Assembly: GCF_037975245.1 (NCBI RefSeq)
Contig: NC_092561.1
Span: 13,637,001 to 13,701,000 of the forward strand
Direction: 5' to 3'
Origin: Apostichopus japonicus
Taxonomy: Eukaryota > Echinodermata > Holothuroidea > Aspidochirotida > Stichopodidae
Length of the DNA: 64,000 nucleotides
Both the position numbers and the translations under genes were made by a program. Shown piece by piece: positions 62,301-64,000 of this stretch. How positions within the stretch are numbered: the stretch's first letter is position 1; every line of letters begins with the position of its first letter. The notes beneath the pieces were generated by a model. That model searched no databases. It worked only from the letters and a program-made list of their open reading frames with translations, and was not told the origin of the DNA.

Positions 62301-63572
62301 TCTGAACAACATGTTATGAAGAAAACCGAGTTGGAGAATTCTGGAGCGCTGTTACTCTTCAATAGATTGCTAACTTGCAACTTCACCGATAAATTTCATT
62401 CTTAATCAATATTTTACTTTCAGAAATTTAAAATTTCCTCACTACAGTGTAGATTGCTAATGATAGCATCCCTGCAGCCCTCGAAAACAAAGTGCCGCCA
62501 TGAAGTAACAGCACTCATCATTCTCCACTATTCAAAATAAATAAGATTAAGTTTGTGCATGGTTCAAAAATTCACTTCTCCTGAAGCATAGGATGAAAAA
62601 TCCCTGAACTAGGATGAAAAAATTATGGATTTTCCATACACCCAATAAACTGCCACTATAAACTTCCTTTAAGAGGATAGCTTAACATTACAGTTTGGGT
62701 CTGCAATGGGGAAATGTCACCACCATCAATTTAGTTCCAAGGGGGCATACCAAAGATTTATAATAACTTAATGGTTAATAGCATGTATACTGGAATAGCT
62801 GAAGAAACATTTATTATAGCAATAATTTCTTGCTTGGACTATGATATTTCTGCCTAAAATCACCCTTGTGTTTCCTTTCCAATTTACAGGTAAATGTAAG
62901 TGAATTAGGTCTGGTCACACAGTCTGGAAAAGTTATATGGGGTAAGTATATCAATTAAGACTCATCCACTACCTTTACAGGACTTGCTGGTGACAAAACA
63001 ATGTGAAACCTAATTGAAGAGAAATAATATATTCCACAATGCTAGTTGAAAAGCCCATCTCAATTTTATATGTTCCTAACTTGAGATATGGTTGAATAAC
63101 TTGATTGAATGTAACCAATTTGACTGGCTAAACCTTTAACTTACTCCATACAGTAAGGTTTCAGTGATATAATGTACTGTAGGCAAATGATTTTTGGAAG
63201 CTTTTCTTTAAAACTTAACCTAACTTAACCTTAAAACCTGATATTTTTGGAAAGTTTGCTTAGATGTGAAAGTTCTCTGTACAGTTCTTAGAATATCAGT
63301 CATCAAAACGTATCCTTTCTGTAGTCTAAATATGCTCTTCCTGTGTGGATAAATGATTGAAAAATGATAAAGAAAAACAAAGGCATGTCCAGCTGAAATA
63401 TCCTGATGACATCATCCATTCTGAGATGCCTGGTACCTGGTATTGGGATTACAATTTTCCAACACAACAACAATGAGTCATAGTTTTTGTCTTTTCCTTG
63501 GCAGGTAAATTTGCACAAGTCACAAATAATCCTGAAAATGATGGCTGTATTAATGCTGTGCTACTGGTCTGA
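53325..63572 (+). CDS. NSA2: NSA2 ribosome biogenesis factor (TINP1)
   Basis: Exons: 53325-53327 (ATG only, inferred: the one good ATG followed by GTAACT), 55047-55114, 56585-56650, 57160-57213, 58090-58325, 59033-59127, 60942-61082, 62890-62941 and 63505-63572 (stop TGA). The sum is 783 nt, 260 aa, the same length as human NSA2. Recognised stretches are [113 protein letters not shown] and [17 protein letters not shown]2 is a basic nuclear protein of the eS8 family, needed for 27S pre-rRNA processing in the 60S pathway. All junctions are GT-AG in matching phase. Introns hold a MITE of Merlin type, a TTAA MITE and two minisatellites. The first exon is the only uncertain part. Confidence 0.96.
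53722..54352. mobile_element. Merlin-like MITE in NSA2 intron 1
   Basis: 631 bp, starts GGGACAAACTAAAACGAATG and ends with the complement of GGGTGTTACTAAAACGAATG. It is flanked by the 8-bp direct repeat CAGTTGAC (53714-53721 and 54353-54360). GGG ends with an 8-9-bp duplication are the Merlin hallmark. CGAATGACA recurs many times near both ends, as short subterminal repeats. No ORF. Confidence 0.75.
57776..58080 (+). repeat. 31-bp minisatellite at the end of NSA2 intron 4
   Basis: About ten copies of a 31-bp unit containing GTCACAGTACACACTACTAT and CTCCATTGTTA. The last, incomplete copy runs into the acceptor: ACTACTATCTCC becomes CTTGGCAG just before exon 58090-58325, so the pyrimidine tract is made from the repeat. 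Confidence 0.9.
59128..60318 (+). repeat. 65/68-bp minisatellite at the start of NSA2 intron 6
   Basis: About 18 tandem copies of a 65- or 68-bp unit starting GTAGGTGTGCTACAGTTGAT and ending CACCCGGCTA. The two lengths differ by a 3-base indel (GATCAGGG against GATCCTGAGGG). The first copy begins at the splice donor itself (ATG then GTAGGT), so each unit repeats a donor-like GTAGGT. Confidence 0.95.
61359..61721. mobile_element. TTAA MITE, copy 2, in NSA2 intron 7
   Basis: Same family and orientation as 50662-51031. It starts TTAAAAGGTGTGAAGACTC and ends GAGTCTTCAATGCCTTAA. An interior stretch such as ACACTAGTGTACAGTCAATA is shared. TTAA at both ends. Confidence 0.75.
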
Positions 63573-64000
63573 TGGGAGACAAACAGGAGAGGACAGGCAG
63601 CAGGACCAATAGGACCGGAGGAGTCAAAGAATACAAGGACTCTCAGTAAAACTGTCATTGAACTCTTTCATGGTTTCTTATTGACTCTCCCTTGCTTTAT
63701 TTCACAACCACGAATGAACAAAAGCTTTGACCTTCGGATATTGTGTTCCTCATCATGTTGTTGTCTATAGAACAAAGTTTTAAGTAGTAGTAGCGGGGTT
63801 ATTTTAAGTTCCACTAACTGGGCAGACTGTGCAAGGGCTATGCCAAGCCCTTGCTGATATCTCAGTGAACTTGTTACTGTAGAAGTTAAAATTGCAAAAA
63901 CTGGTCACTACTAGAAAAGCTGTTGGAACCATGACACATGAGGAAGCTCAGCATCCCATATGTTAAACTGTATGTAAGGGTCTCATGTTTTTTATCCTCT
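63573..64000 (+). other. NSA2 3' UTR and flank
   Basis: Downstream of the NSA2 stop. No AATAAA was seen before the window ends, so the poly(A) site may lie beyond it or use a variant signal. No other gene. Confidence 0.4.

Overview
The window reads as nuclear DNA of a marine invertebrate deuterostome. The protein-coding genes are split by GT-AG introns, the intergenic DNA is AT-rich with long (TA)n tracts, and transposon fossils are dense. Echinoderm, perhaps sea cucumber, is my best guess from the overall look of genes and repeats; no marker in the window proves it. Most open reading frames longer than 60 codons here are chance. The real genes had to be assembled from short exons by splice sites, reading phase and protein family.

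Left part (1-18.5 kb): two tandem paralogous type I membrane receptor genes on the + strand. Each has one CUB domain split over two exons, a Thr/Ser-rich stalk, one membrane helix and a tyrosine-rich cytoplasmic tail. The ectodomain exons and their introns (about 1-2230 and 13171-15710) are a recent segmental duplication, whereas the membrane helix and tail exons are unrelated. The first copy lacks its signal-peptide exon because it starts before the window. Intergenic spacers carry a U2-snRNA-headed repeat and a tRNA-headed SINE.

Middle (18.5-32.9 kb): no host gene that I recognise. It holds a tRNA-Leu-like SINE, a 3.2-kb TTAA-flanked DNA transposon with THAP and P2X7-like remnants, and a decayed CR1/Jockey-type LINE. 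The LINE is split by a 605-bp hAT-like element with a perfect 8-bp target duplication. A 200-bp (TA)n tract follows.

32.9-37.4 kb: a four-exon LTO1 (ORAOV1) gene, + strand, with deca-GX3 motif and C-terminal LSF. LTO1 is an adaptor for Fe-S loading of ABCE1.

38.4-46.8 kb: the best-preserved U2-headed repeat, then a 5.14-kb inverted-repeat element. Its arms of about 1.5-1.75 kb are arrays of about 300-bp units surrounding one 260-codon ORF. It is inserted with a 3-bp duplication into the 3' end of an RTE-like LINE ORF.

48.0-63.6 kb: a three-exon NADAR-domain gene (- strand) lies head-to-head with a complete NSA2 ribosome-biogenesis gene (+ strand, 9 exons, 260 aa). NSA2 introns hold a Merlin-like MITE, a TTAA MITE and two minisatellites that abut splice sites. 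LTO1 (via ABCE1) and NSA2 both serve ribosome production or recycling, but nothing in the sequence shows co-regulation.
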